The notes under the pieces: model-generated
What the model was told of the DNA's origin: nothing
The model's input: the letters and a program-made list of their open reading frames with translations, nothing else
Database searches by the model: none
Virus record (IMG/VR): IMGVR_UViG_3300046536_000163
Location: 1 to 40,412 of that record
DNA from: a virus
Reading direction: 5' to 3' (one strand)
Length of the DNA stretch: 40,412 nt
Translations under genes and position numbers: made by a program
In this document: positions 19,942 through 26,273 of the stretch, piece after piece
Layout: the number at the start of each line of letters is the position of its first letter
Numbering within the stretch: position 1 is the stretch's first letter

Positions 19942-20035
19942 GTGTGACGAGTGACGGTTCTTAGGTATTTTCCGTATTCACATATACATCTCTAAGGGAT
20001 ACCGGAAAAAGCGTGCGTTCCGTCATCCGTCACAC
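19942..20035 (-). repeat. Long inverted repeat, copy B (partner at 2733-2824)
   Basis: The reverse complement of this 94-nt block aligns along its whole length with 2733-2824, sharing TGACGGATGACGGAACG, CGGTATCCCTTAGAGATGTA and CGTCACTCGTCACAC. Differences are concentrated in the AT-rich right centre. The pair brackets the early and lysogeny regions. Confidence 0.85.
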
Positions 20036-20060
20036 GGGGCACCGCCCTGCCCGCTGGGCA

Positions 20061-20097
20061 TGACACCCTGCCGTTCCGGCATGAAACCCTGCCGTTC
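20061..20097 (+). promoter_or_regulatory. Tandem early motifs P7 and P8 ahead of the tRNA array
   Basis: TGACACCCTGCCGTTC (20061-20076) and TGAAACCCTGCCGTTC (20082-20097) are 21 bases apart, start to start, on the plus strand. Nothing coding follows until the tRNA-like genes at 20214, so they likely drive that array. The doubled motif, two helical turns apart, is unique in the genome. Confidence 0.6.
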
Positions 20098-20213
20098 CAG
20101 TAGGTGCAGCAGAGAGCGGGATTACCGCGCACCCTCACATGATCGGCGGACTGAAATCCCCTCTGCTAGTTCCCCGCGCTCCTCGCCCTCTCTCCCGAGT
20201 TGAGCGCGGGCAC

Positions 20214-20285
20214 GGTTCCGTCGGCTAGCGGCCTAAGCCACCCGCATGAATGCGGGCAACCCCGGTTCAAATCCGGGCGGAACCC
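20214..20285 (+). tRNA. tRNA-like, anticodon probably GAA, with 6-nt anticodon loop
   Basis: Acceptor GGTTCCG/CGGAACC, D arm GGCT-N9-AGCC, T arm CCCGG-TTCAAAT-CCGGG all fold well. The anticodon arm is CCCGC-ATGAAT-GCGGG, one base short of the normal 7-base loop. Reading after the T gives GAA (Phe), but position 37 is then a T or is missing. Variable loop CAAC is 4 nt. No encoded CCA. Identity is therefore uncertain. Confidence 0.6.
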
Positions 20286-20338
20286 CGATGTGTGAGCTAG
20301 GTACCGTTCTGTCGGTGCACGTCAAAACCCTAGCGATG

Positions 20339-20412
20339 TTGCCTGTGACGCGATGGAACGCGTACCCGCATGAGATGCGGGGTGTTCACCGGTTCGAGTC
20401 CGGTCGGGCGAC
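20339..20412 (+). tRNA. tRNA-like, anticodon GAG (Leu by anticodon)
   Basis: Acceptor TTGCCTG/CGGGCGA with two wobble pairs, D arm ACGCG-ATGGAA-CGCGT, anticodon arm CCCGC-ATGAGAT-GCGGG (7-base loop, anticodon GAG, A37), T arm ACCGG-TTCGAGT-CCGGT. The variable loop is only 6 nt, whereas tRNA-Leu normally has a long variable arm, so charging identity is doubtful. The anticodon stem is the same as in the tRNA at 20214. Confidence 0.6.
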
Positions 20413-20416
20413 CTTT

Positions 20417-20488
20417 TGGCGTGTAGCTCAGTGGCAGAGCACGGGATTGTTAATCCCGGTGCCGCAGGTTCGATGCCTGCCACGCCAG
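20417..20488 (+). tRNA. tRNA-Asn (GTT)
   Basis: Acceptor TGGCGTG/CACGCCA, D arm GCTC-AGTGGCA-GAGC, anticodon arm CGGGA-TTGTTAA-TCCCG with anticodon GTT, T arm GCAGG-TTCGATG-CCTGC. All arms are canonical. Best-formed of the seven. Confidence 0.85.
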
Positions 20489-20578
20489 CACTGGTAAGGG
20501 GCCCGTTTCGGCGGGGAAAAGCCACCACCCCCAAGTATCGGAACCCGTTGAGAAACACGGGGATGGCCCGGTACCAAA

Positions 20579-20650
20579 CGTCATGTAGCTCAGTGGACAG
20601 AGCGCCGGATTCTTCGCCGGAGGACGTTGGTTCGAATCCAACTATGCCGA
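20579..20650 (+). tRNA. tRNA-like with irregular anticodon arm (TCT or CTT)
   Basis: Acceptor CGTCATG/TATGCCG has one mismatch, D arm GCTC-AGTGGACA-GAGC, T arm GTTGG-TTCGAAT-CCAAC. The anticodon arm CCGG-ATTCTTCG-CCGG is 16 nt rather than 17, so it either has an 8-nt loop with a 4-bp stem or a 6-nt loop with an A-G mismatch. The D arm resembles tRNA-Arg, which favours TCT (Arg); CTT (Lys) is the alternative. Confidence 0.55.
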
Positions 20651-20707
20651 CCATGCGGGTCGCAACCGCAGGACGCACGCGCACCCCGGCCAGGGTTCGC
20701 AAGCGTC

Positions 20708-20778
20708 GGTGTCTTCGTCTAGCGGCTCAGGACTCTCCCTGCCCGGGGGCAACGCCGGTTCGAATCCGGCAGACACAC
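20708..20778 (+). tRNA. tRNA-like with short anticodon arm (GCC by position; Glu-like body)
   Basis: Acceptor GGTGTCT/AGACACA (first pair mismatched), D arm GTCT-AGCGGCTCA-GGAC, variable CAAC and T arm GCCGG-TTCGAAT-CCGGC resemble actinobacterial tRNA-Glu. The anticodon arm TCTCC-CTGCCC-GGGGG has only a 6-nt loop; the triplet after T is GCC (Gly). Anticodon and body therefore disagree. Confidence 0.55.
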
Positions 20779-20781
20779 ATT

Positions 20782-20861
20782 GCGCATCGAGTGCTGGGAC
20801 ACAACGGGGGCTGTAAACCCCTGGCCTTCGGGCTTGCGAGGTTCGATCCCTCGGCGGTGCA
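20782..20861 (+). tRNA. tRNA-Tyr-like (GTA), weak acceptor stem
   Basis: Anticodon arm GGGGG-CTGTAAA-CCCCT with anticodon GTA and A37, a long variable arm (GGCC-TTCG-GGCT type) as in tRNA-Tyr, and T arm CGAGG-TTCGATC-CCTCG. The acceptor (GCGCATC/GCGGTGC) has two mismatches and the D arm is short (GTG-CTGGGA-CAC), so it may be decaying or need a modified boundary. Confidence 0.6.
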
Positions 20862-20895
20862 CGTAACCACGGTGACCCCGGTCATGCGGTGGTGA

Positions 20896-20968
20896 GGTTT
20901 CCTAGCTCAGTTGGTAGAGCGGCCCCGTGAAATGGGGTAGGTCGGTGGTTCGAGTCCATCGGAGGCCA
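20896..20968 (+). tRNA. tRNA-Phe (GAA)
   Basis: Acceptor GGTTTCC/GGAGGCC with two G-T pairs, D arm GCTC-AGTTGGTA-GAGC, anticodon arm GCCCC-GTGAAAT-GGGGT with anticodon GAA and A37, variable AGGTC, T arm GGTGG-TTCGAGT-CCATC. Canonical apart from wobbles. No encoded CCA. Confidence 0.82.
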
Positions 20969-20973
20969 CGGCT

Positions 20974-20993
20974 GACGACGCTAACCCGTCGTC
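20974..20993 (+). terminator. Hairpin closing the tRNA array
   Basis: GACGACG (20974-20980) pairs with CGTCGTC (20987-20993), extendable by outer GC pairs, just after the last tRNA. No U-run. Could end transcription or be a 3' processing structure. Confidence 0.45.
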
Positions 20994-21004
20994 GGCATCC
21001 ACGT

Positions 21005-21029
21005 TCACCTACTCACGTTGAGTAGGTGC
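21005..21029 (+). promoter_or_regulatory. 25-bp palindrome S9 at the start of the late region
   Basis: TCACCTACTCA-CGT-TGAGTAGGTGC (first base differs), 16 bases before the HNH start. It marks the border between the tRNA array and the packaging genes. No -10 like that of S1 fits. Confidence 0.7.
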
Positions 21030-21044
21030 CTCGAAAGGCACATC

Positions 21045-21314
21045 ATGCGCGTTGCAGTCACCCGTCGCCGCCGTAAGGCGATCCAGGATGGCAACAACGC
21101 TGCCGCTCGCCTACGCGCCGAGATTCGCCGCGTGGGCTACGTGAAGTGTGCTCGCTGCCCGCTGACCGTGCTTGCGTCCGCTTGCGACGTCGACCACATT
21201 CAGCCGCTCGCCCTCGACGGCGAGGACATCGACAGCAACGTTCAGGCGCTCTGCCGACCGTGCCACAAGGCGAAGACCCGGGTTGACTTCGGGTTCACCA
21301 ACACCCCGTTTTGA
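21045..21314 (+). CDS. HNH endonuclease 1
   Basis: An 89-residue protein; ATG 21045 with GAAAGG upstream. Basic N-terminus (MRVAVTRRRRKAIQDG), then the HNH core: CARC (first zinc pair), DVDHIQPLALDGEDIDSNVQALCRPCH with the DH pair, N and CxxCH (second pair). Small HNH proteins next to terminase genes assist cos cleavage in many long-tailed phages (HK97 gp74 is the model). It is the first gene of the late region and is followed by two small genes and a second HNH gene before the terminases. Confidence 0.82.
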   Translation: MRVAVTRRRRKAIQDGNNAAARLRAEIRRVGYVKCARCPLTVLASACDVDHIQPLALDGEDIDSNVQALCRPCHKAKTRVDFGFTNTPF

Positions 21315-21321
21315 GGTTCCC

Positions 21322-21819
21322 GTGCCGTACTCCGCGTACCCTGCCGTCGGTCAGTTCGGTCTGACGCGCATTCCCGGCGTCACCGGTCTGCTGGTCGACG
21401 CTGGACAGCGGATCGTCGGTTCCGGCTCGCACTACACGCACGCCTTCATCTACATCGGTAATTGGGAAGTCGTTCAGGCTGAGCCTGGCGGTGCCCGTCG
21501 CCGCCCGCTCGCCGACGTCCTCGGGGGCCGACCGGCTGTCTACAGCGACTTTGCGCTGAGTGATGCTGAGCGGGAATCCATTGTCGACCACGCAATCGGC
21601 ATGGTCGGCACTCCGTATTCCTTCCTCGACTACGCCGCTATCGGCGCTGCCCGTCTGCTGCACACGAAGGCGCTTGAGAACTACGTCGGCGACACGGGTC
21701 ACATGATCTGTTCTCAGCTGGTAGACGAAGCCTTTGCGTGTGCTGGCATCGAGCTGTTTCCCGACCGAATCCCCGGTGACGTTGCCCCGGGTGATCTCGC
21801 CCGACTGATTGGAGCCTGA
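21322..21819 (+). CDS. Permuted NlpC/P60-like papain-fold hydrolase
   Basis: A 165-residue protein from GTG 21322, with GAGG 6 bases upstream. GLTRIPGVTGLLVDAGQRIVGSGSHYTHAFIYIGNWEVVQAEPGGA carries a histidine in a strand context (YTHAFIYIG), and the downstream ICSQLVDEAF provides a Cys at the start of a helix. His before Cys is the order of the circularly permuted NlpC/P60 group (YiiX/YaeF-like). Such proteins hydrolyse peptide or acyl bonds in cell wall or lipid. Location between HNH and terminase genes is unusual for a lysin and suggests an accessory role. Similar proteins occur in actinophages but I cannot cite a characterised one. Confidence 0.65.
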   Translation: MPYSAYPAVGQFGLTRIPGVTGLLVDAGQRIVGSGSHYTHAFIYIGNWEVVQAEPGGARRRPLADVLGGRPAVYSDFALSDAERESIVDHAIGMVGTPYSFLDYAAIGAARLLHTKALENYVGDTGHMICSQLVDEAFACAGIELFPDRIPGDVAPGDLARLIGA

Positions 21820-22206
21820 ATGCCTAGCTGTCAGGCTCTGACTTGCACCAGCGACGCTGTAGTGCACTGGTCGCGTCGGCCTACTGCTGCCGAACTCGCC
21901 ACTATCGTGACCAACGAGACGGCTCGCCGTGCTGATATCACGGCACTGGCCGACCCGGCGAATCCTCCGCCCGACTTTCCTCCGTTGCCTAGCGCAGCGG
22001 ACACGCTCATTGCGGTGTACGGGTGTGCGGCTCACGGTCTGAACCTGACTTTAGCCGCTCTCGTTCATTCGGCTAGCTGCACGGCACCGAGTGCAGCACT
22101 GGCACCGAATTGCGATTGCACACCGGAGCCTGCACCGGCACCAGAACCGTCTAGTGGTGCTGGCAACGGCGACCCTGTCGTGACTCTCCCTGCCGGTTGG
22201 CAGTAA
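21820..22206 (+). CDS. Cys- and Pro-rich hypothetical protein (128 residues)
   Basis: ATG 21820 overlaps the preceding stop region (TGAATG) with GGAGCC upstream. It starts MPSCQALTCTSDAVVHW and has a midsection ELATIVTNETARRADITALADPANPPPDFPPLP, then LIAVYGCAAHGLNLTLAALVHSASC and a Pro/Ala-rich end (CDCTPEPAPAPEPSSG). Seven cysteines with a CAAHG and a CDC could bind metal. No family recognised. Coupled to the second HNH gene (TAATG). Confidence 0.6.
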   Translation: MPSCQALTCTSDAVVHWSRRPTAAELATIVTNETARRADITALADPANPPPDFPPLPSAADTLIAVYGCAAHGLNLTLAALVHSASCTAPSAALAPNCDCTPEPAPAPEPSSGAGNGDPVVTLPAGWQ

Positions 22207-22544
22207 TGGCTAGGCGTCCGTGCCTCGACTGTTCGAGGCTGACGTCTAATGCGTCGCGCTGTGATATGTGCGGCGCTGCCTATGCTGCTAAGCACAATGC
22301 CTATCGTGGCTCCGCTACTAAGCGAGGCTATGACTATGCATGGCAGAAGCTGTCTAAGGTAATACTGAACGAACACCGAGCCTTGCACGGTAACTGGTGT
22401 AACGGGTACCGGGTCGCTCCGCACGGTGCAGACTCCCTGACCGTGGACCACGTTTTGCCGAAGGCTGCCGGTGGTACTGACGACCGGTCGAACCTTCAGG
22501 TGCTGTGTCGTCGGTGCAACAGTCGGAAGCGGGATGGCAGGTAG
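22206..22544 (+). CDS. HNH endonuclease 2
   Basis: A 112-residue protein; ATG 22206 overlaps the previous stop. N-terminal CLDCSR and CDMCG form a zinc ribbon. Then comes GYDYAWQKLSKVILNEH, and the HNH core: VDHVLPKAAGGTDDRSNLQVLCRRCNSRKRDGR, with the DH, N and CxxC typical of phage packaging HNH proteins (HK97 gp74 type). A second HNH within 1.2 kb is noteworthy. The end is followed by palindrome S10 and the terminase genes. Confidence 0.88.
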   Translation: MARRPCLDCSRLTSNASRCDMCGAAYAAKHNAYRGSATKRGYDYAWQKLSKVILNEHRALHGNWCNGYRVAPHGADSLTVDHVLPKAAGGTDDRSNLQVLCRRCNSRKRDGR

Positions 22545-22547
22545 TAG

Positions 22548-22591
22548 GCACCTACTCAACGTGAGTAGGTGCTGTGCCCTGCACCGACAGT
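22548..22591 (+). promoter_or_regulatory. Palindrome S10 with possible promoter
   Basis: Perfect GCACCTACTCA-ACG-TGAGTAGGTGC at 22548-22572. TGAGTA (22562-22567) is 18 bases from GACAGT (22586-22591), as at S1/S5/S6. It could start a transcript for the terminase-head-tail operon. Confidence 0.55.
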
Positions 22592-22845
22592 GATCGGCAT
22601 GGCTGCCGGACCGGCCCGCCCTATGCATATATATGCAAGGTGGGGGGCGGTTTATTCACTAGTTCCATGATCCTTCCGGACCCAGCCCCCATGCCTGCGT
22701 ACGTTTCTGCGAAATTGGAGGCGGGGGGTATGGCCGCTGACCTGCAACTATGCGGGAAGCACCGCCGCACCACCTCTGACCAGGGGCTTTCATGCCCGCC
22801 GGGGCACTCGCCGACCGAGTAGGTATGCAGTAGACGGGGGCCGTG
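22592..22845. other. Packaging-region gap, possible cos location
   Basis: A 254-bp gap upstream of the small terminase gene. TGCATATATATGCA at 22623-22636 is a perfect 14-bp AT palindrome, unusual in this GC-rich genome, and AAGGTGGGGGGCGGTTTATT follows. A weak half-palindrome (CGAGTAGGTATGC, from 22816) lies before the terminase gene. The next feature suggests one tiny gene. cos sites usually lie near the terminase genes; the circular assembly does not show the ends. Confidence 0.3.
22730..22822 (+). CDS. Possible 30-residue peptide
   Basis: ATG 22730 is preceded by GGAGGCGGGGGGT, a strong ribosome-site-like sequence. The product starts MAADLQLCGKHRRTTSDQG and ends LSCPPGHSPTE. Short and without recognisable pattern, it may be chance within GC-rich DNA. 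Confidence 0.25.
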   Translation: MAADLQLCGKHRRTTSDQGLSCPPGHSPTE

Positions 22846-23319
22846 ATGGCTGTTGGCCGACCTCCGAAACCTACGGAGAGTAAGCGCAAGCTCGGCAACC
22901 CTGGTCAGCGCCCGTTGCCCGACGTGAAGCAAACCGTCGCGCTCCCCGCGCTGCCCTTCGAACCTCCCGCTGATCTCGGACCCGACGGCGTCGACTTCAT
23001 TCGCTCCGTCGTCGCCTCTACTCCGTGGCTGGCGAACACTGACCGACCGACGGTCGAGCTTGCGGCTCGATTGGTCGATGAGTGCGCCGAGATTCAGCGG
23101 GAAATCGCCGAGGCCGGTCGCGTCTTCGTGACCGAAAAGGGTTACCCCGTCATCAATCCGCTTGTCGGCGCGCTGTCGACCAGCCGGAAGCAACTTCACG
23201 GCGTCCTCGCGTCGCTCGGCTATACGCCTTCGGATCGAACCCGGATGGGTCTCGCCGAGGTGAAGGCGAAGAACGCGCTTGAGGAAATGCTGAGTAAGCG
23301 AGCCACCCGAGGGGGATAG
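22846..23319 (+). CDS. terS: Terminase small subunit (P27 family)
   Basis: A 157-residue protein. ATG 22846 is preferred over GTG 22843; GACGGGGG lies just upstream. The N-terminus MAVGRPPKPTESKRKLGNPGQRPLP is the proline/basic start typical of P27-type small terminases (GRPPKP, then KRLxGNPGKRPLP). Then come FIRSVVASTPWLANTDRPTVELAARLVDECAEIQREI and VTEKGYPVINPLVGALSTSRKQLHGVLASLGYTPSDRTRMG, both common in this family. It binds the packaging site and regulates the large subunit. It stops 3 bases before the large-subunit start. Confidence 0.9.
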   Translation: MAVGRPPKPTESKRKLGNPGQRPLPDVKQTVALPALPFEPPADLGPDGVDFIRSVVASTPWLANTDRPTVELAARLVDECAEIQREIAEAGRVFVTEKGYPVINPLVGALSTSRKQLHGVLASLGYTPSDRTRMGLAEVKAKNALEEMLSKRATRGG

Positions 23320-23322
23320 CGC

Positions 23323-24837
23323 TTGAGTTCCCCTCTGTACCTGACGCACGTCACGGAAGCCGAGGAAGACGCCGGGGACGGCGACGACTTCGGGATGTTC
23401 ACTCAGTTTCTCCGGGTGACGAAGGATTCCGTCGGCGGTAGCGCGGGTGAACCCATGGTCATGCGCGACTGGCAGACAGCCATGATGCGGCGACTCCTCG
23501 CCCGAAGGGCCGACGGCCGACTCAAACACCGACAGGCATTGATCGGCGTCCCGCGTAAGAACGGGAAGTCGGCGCTCGGCGCTGGAATCGCGCTGTTCGG
23601 TCTGGCCTTCGGGCCGTCCGGTGGCGAGGTGTTTTCCTGTGCTGCCGACAAGGAACAGGCTCGAATCGTCTTCGGCACTGCAAAGAAGATGATCGAGCTA
23701 GAGCCGCAATTCAGCGGCATGTTCAAAACCTACCGTGATGCGATCGAGTTTCCGGCTACCGGGTCCGTTTACCGGGTGCTGAGCGCCGAGGCATTCACGA
23801 AGGAGGGGCTGAACCCTCACCTAGTCCTTTTCGATGAAGTCCACGCACAGCCGAATCGTGAGCTGTGGGACGTTATGGCGCTCGCTACTGGTGCCCGTGT
23901 TGAGCCTCTGCTAGTCGGCATTACGACCGCTGGAGTTAAATCCGACAGTACCGGCGGGGACTCGCTGTGTTACGGGATGTACCAGTACGGGATTTCCCTG
24001 GCAAAGGGAGAGCTGAACGACCCGACGTTCTATTTCGAGTGGTGGGGAGCGCCCGAAGGGGCGACGCACACCGACCCGGACGTGTGGGCCGAGGCGAACC
24101 CCGGCTATGGGGACATCGTCAGCGCCGACGACTTCGCGTCCGCTGTCCTCCGGACGCCAGAGGCCGAGTTCCGCACGAAGCGCATGAATCAGTTCGTGTC
24201 GACGGCTACGACGTGGCTGCCCGGTGGTGCGTGGGACCTTTGCGCGGGGGAGTCGGATGCGATTCCCGACGGCGTCGAGGTGGTTCTAGGGTTCGACGGC
24301 TCGTTCAACAACGACTCGACGGCCCTGGTCGTTGTCACTTGCCCGTCGGGCGAGGACGACATGCCCCATGTCGACGTGGTCGCAGCGTGGGAGAAGCCAC
24401 AGGACACCGGGTCTGACTGGGCCGTGCCGATTATCGACGTCGAGGCAGAGATTCGCGCCGCTTGTCGCCGCTGGCAGGTTCGGGAGATCGTCTGTGACCC
24501 GTACCGCTGGGCGAGGACGTATCAGGTACTCGAAGACGAAGGCTTGCCCGTCGTTGAGTTTCCTCAGTCGCCCGCCCGCATGGTTCCGGCGACTCAGCGC
24601 TTCTACGAAGCCGTAATGAATCGGACGGTCTCGCATTCGGGGGACCCGCGCCTAGCGCGCCACCTTTCAAACTGTGTCATCCGCACGGACAGCCGAGGGT
24701 CACGACTCTCGAAGGATTCGAAGGGTTCGCCCCGGAAAATCGACCTCGCCGTGAGCGCCGTCATGGCGCTGGAACGCGCGTGTCAGGAACCGGAGCGTGA
24801 ACCGACACCCGAGTTCTTCAGTTGGGCCGACCTCTAA
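23323..24837 (+). CDS. terL: Terminase large subunit (HK97/phiC31 type)
   Basis: A 504-residue protein from TTG 23323, with GAGGGGG upstream. The ATPase domain has Walker A GVPRKNGKS (75-83), Walker B LVLFDE (D171, E172) and a coupling motif-like GITTAG. The nuclease domain has LGFDGSFNNDSTALVVV near residue 325 and EIVCDPYRW, and ends with KIDLAVSAVMAL, giving the acidic residues of the RNase H-like nuclease. Belongs to the Terminase_1 family common in cos phages. It translocates DNA into the prohead and cuts it. Full length. Confidence 0.95.
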   Translation: MSSPLYLTHVTEAEEDAGDGDDFGMFTQFLRVTKDSVGGSAGEPMVMRDWQTAMMRRLLARRADGRLKHRQALIGVPRKNGKSALGAGIALFGLAFGPSGGEVFSCAADKEQARIVFGTAKKMIELEPQFSGMFKTYRDAIEFPATGSVYRVLSAEAFTKEGLNPHLVLFDEVHAQPNRELWDVMALATGARVEPLLVGITTAGVKSDSTGGDSLCYGMYQYGISLAKGELNDPTFYFEWWGAPEGATHTDPDVWAEANPGYGDIVSADDFASAVLRTPEAEFRTKRMNQFVSTATTWLPGGAWDLCAGESDAIPDGVEVVLGFDGSFNNDSTALVVVTCPSGEDDMPHVDVVAAWEKPQDTGSDWAVPIIDVEAEIRAACRRWQVREIVCDPYRWARTYQVLEDEGLPVVEFPQSPARMVPATQRFYEAVMNRTVSHSGDPRLARHLSNCVIRTDSRGSRLSKDSKGSPRKIDLAVSAVMALERACQEPEREPTPEFFSWADL

Positions 24838-24847
24838 TGGAGTTGAC

Positions 24848-25042
24848 GTGATCCTCAAGCGCCTGAAGCCGCTCGTTACCGGGCGGCGATTCTCCGCTGT
24901 GACCGACACTGCCGGGCTCGGCTGTCTGGTCGCCTCCGGGTGGCACTGGAATTCCACTCTCGGGCTCGCCCTTACCGGTGTCGCTCTGCTCCTCGCCGGT
25001 CTGGTGGTGAGCGCGGATGAGCCTTCTCAGCCGGGCAGCTAA
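24848..25042 (+). CDS. Small membrane protein between terminase and portal
   Basis: A 64-residue protein from GTG 24848, with TGGAG 6 bases upstream. Basic N-terminus (ILKRLKPLVTGRR), then two hydrophobic stretches: AVTDTAGLGCLVASGWHW and TLGLALTGVALLLAGLVVSA. Overlaps the portal start by 26 bases. Such short membrane genes between terL and portal occur in related actinophages; function unknown. Confidence 0.65.
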   Translation: MILKRLKPLVTGRRFSAVTDTAGLGCLVASGWHWNSTLGLALTGVALLLAGLVVSADEPSQPGS

Positions 25043-26273
25043 GGCCGCTGAGTCCACGCGCGGAATGGCCGTGTCGAGCACTGGCGACCCATGGTCGATA
25101 CCTACGAACGGTTCACTCGCCGGACCCTCTCACTCGGGTGTGTCGGTCACGGATGACTCAGCCATGCGGCTGTTGGTCGTCGCGTCCGCCGTCCGCATCC
25201 TGAGTGAGGCTGTCGCCGGTCTGCCGTTCGATGCCGTGCGGTCCGAGGGCGAGGTTCGGAAGACCGTCGAGCCACCGCCTCAGATCATCGCCGACCCGTT
25301 CGGCGGGGGCGGGAACAACGCTCTCTTGTCACGCCGTGAAGGCATGGCTCAGATGATGGTCTCTCTGCTGCTGCGAGGGAACGCGTACTGCGCGGTGCTC
25401 GCGCGCGACAAGATGAACCGGCCGACGCGCCTTCGCGTGCTCCACCCCGACTACGTGAAGTGTGAGCTGGACGACAGCGGGTTCCGGACCTACGAAGTCG
25501 ACAAGAAACCCGTTCCGTCGGCCGACATTGTGCACCTGATGGGAATGTCCTACCCGGGCGCTCCGACGGGGCTCAGCGTCATCTCGTACGCGCGTGAGGC
25601 AATCGGCCTAGGGCTCGCTGCCGAGGAATTCGGCGCGCGGTTCTTCGGCTCCGGTGCCCATATGAGCGGCATCGTCACGGTGCCCGGCGACCTCGACAAG
25701 GAACGCGCACGCGGGCTTAAGGAGTCGTTCACGGCCGGTCACGCTGGCCTGAAGAACTCCCATACGGTCGGTGTGCTGACCGGCGGGGCCCAATGGAAGC
25801 CGATCAGCGTCACGCCCGAAGATGCGCAGTTCCTCGGCACTCGGCAGGCGCAGAACCTCGACCTAGCGATGTTGTTTGGCGTGCCCCCGCACATGCTCGG
25901 GCAGGTCGACAAGACAACGTCATGGGGAACCGGCATTGAGCAGCAAGGAATCGGCTTCCTGACCTACACGCTTGCCGCGTGGATCGGCCGGTTCGAGGAC
26001 GCGTGGTCGGCTATGCTCGCCCGCCCCTTGTGTGCTCGCTACAACGTCGACGCGTTGCTTCGCACCGACACGGCAGGCAGGTACGCGGTGTACTCCGCTG
26101 CGCGCGCTGCCGGAATCCTGACTCAGAACGAGATCAGGGCACTTGAGAACTTCGGCCCGGTCGAGGGCGGCGACGAGATTGCAGCGCCGCTGAACAGCAA
26201 CGTGAAGCCTATGAAGGACACCGAAGCTTCCCCGTCCGCACCGAAGGCTGACGCTTTGGGGGCGGTCTTGTAG
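25017..26273 (+). CDS. Portal protein (HK97 type)
   Basis: A 418-residue protein; ATG 25017 lies inside the end of the preceding gene. Family features in order: an early loop with AMRLLVVASAVRILSEAVAGLPF (SAVRILSExxAxLP), then LLLRGNAYCAVLARD, LHPDYVKCEL, IVHLMGMSYPGAPTGLSVISYAREAIGLGLAAEEFGARFF and the C-terminal IEQQGIGFLTYTLAAWIGRFEDAW. The dodecameric portal forms the DNA entry vertex and contacts terminase and connector. Its stop shares a base with the protease start (TAGTG). Confidence 0.93.
   Translation: MSLLSRAAKAAESTRGMAVSSTGDPWSIPTNGSLAGPSHSGVSVTDDSAMRLLVVASAVRILSEAVAGLPFDAVRSEGEVRKTVEPPPQIIADPFGGGGNNALLSRREGMAQMMVSLLLRGNAYCAVLARDKMNRPTRLRVLHPDYVKCELDDSGFRTYEVDKKPVPSADIVHLMGMSYPGAPTGLSVISYAREAIGLGLAAEEFGARFFGSGAHMSGIVTVPGDLDKERARGLKESFTAGHAGLKNSHTVGVLTGGAQWKPISVTPEDAQFLGTRQAQNLDLAMLFGVPPHMLGQVDKTTSWGTGIEQQGIGFLTYTLAAWIGRFEDAWSAMLARPLCARYNVDALLRTDTAGRYAVYSAARAAGILTQNEIRALENFGPVEGGDEIAAPLNSNVKPMKDTEASPSAPKADALGAVL

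Noticed and set aside
20286-20338. Extra tRNAs in the gaps at 20286-20338, 20489-20578 and 20651-20707
   Set aside because: No T-loop with matching T and acceptor stems could be found in these spacers.
22574-22822. An 82-residue protein from GTG 22574
   Set aside because: The start lies inside the promoter region attached to palindrome S10 and has no ribosome site. Only a short internal start at 22730 has any support.
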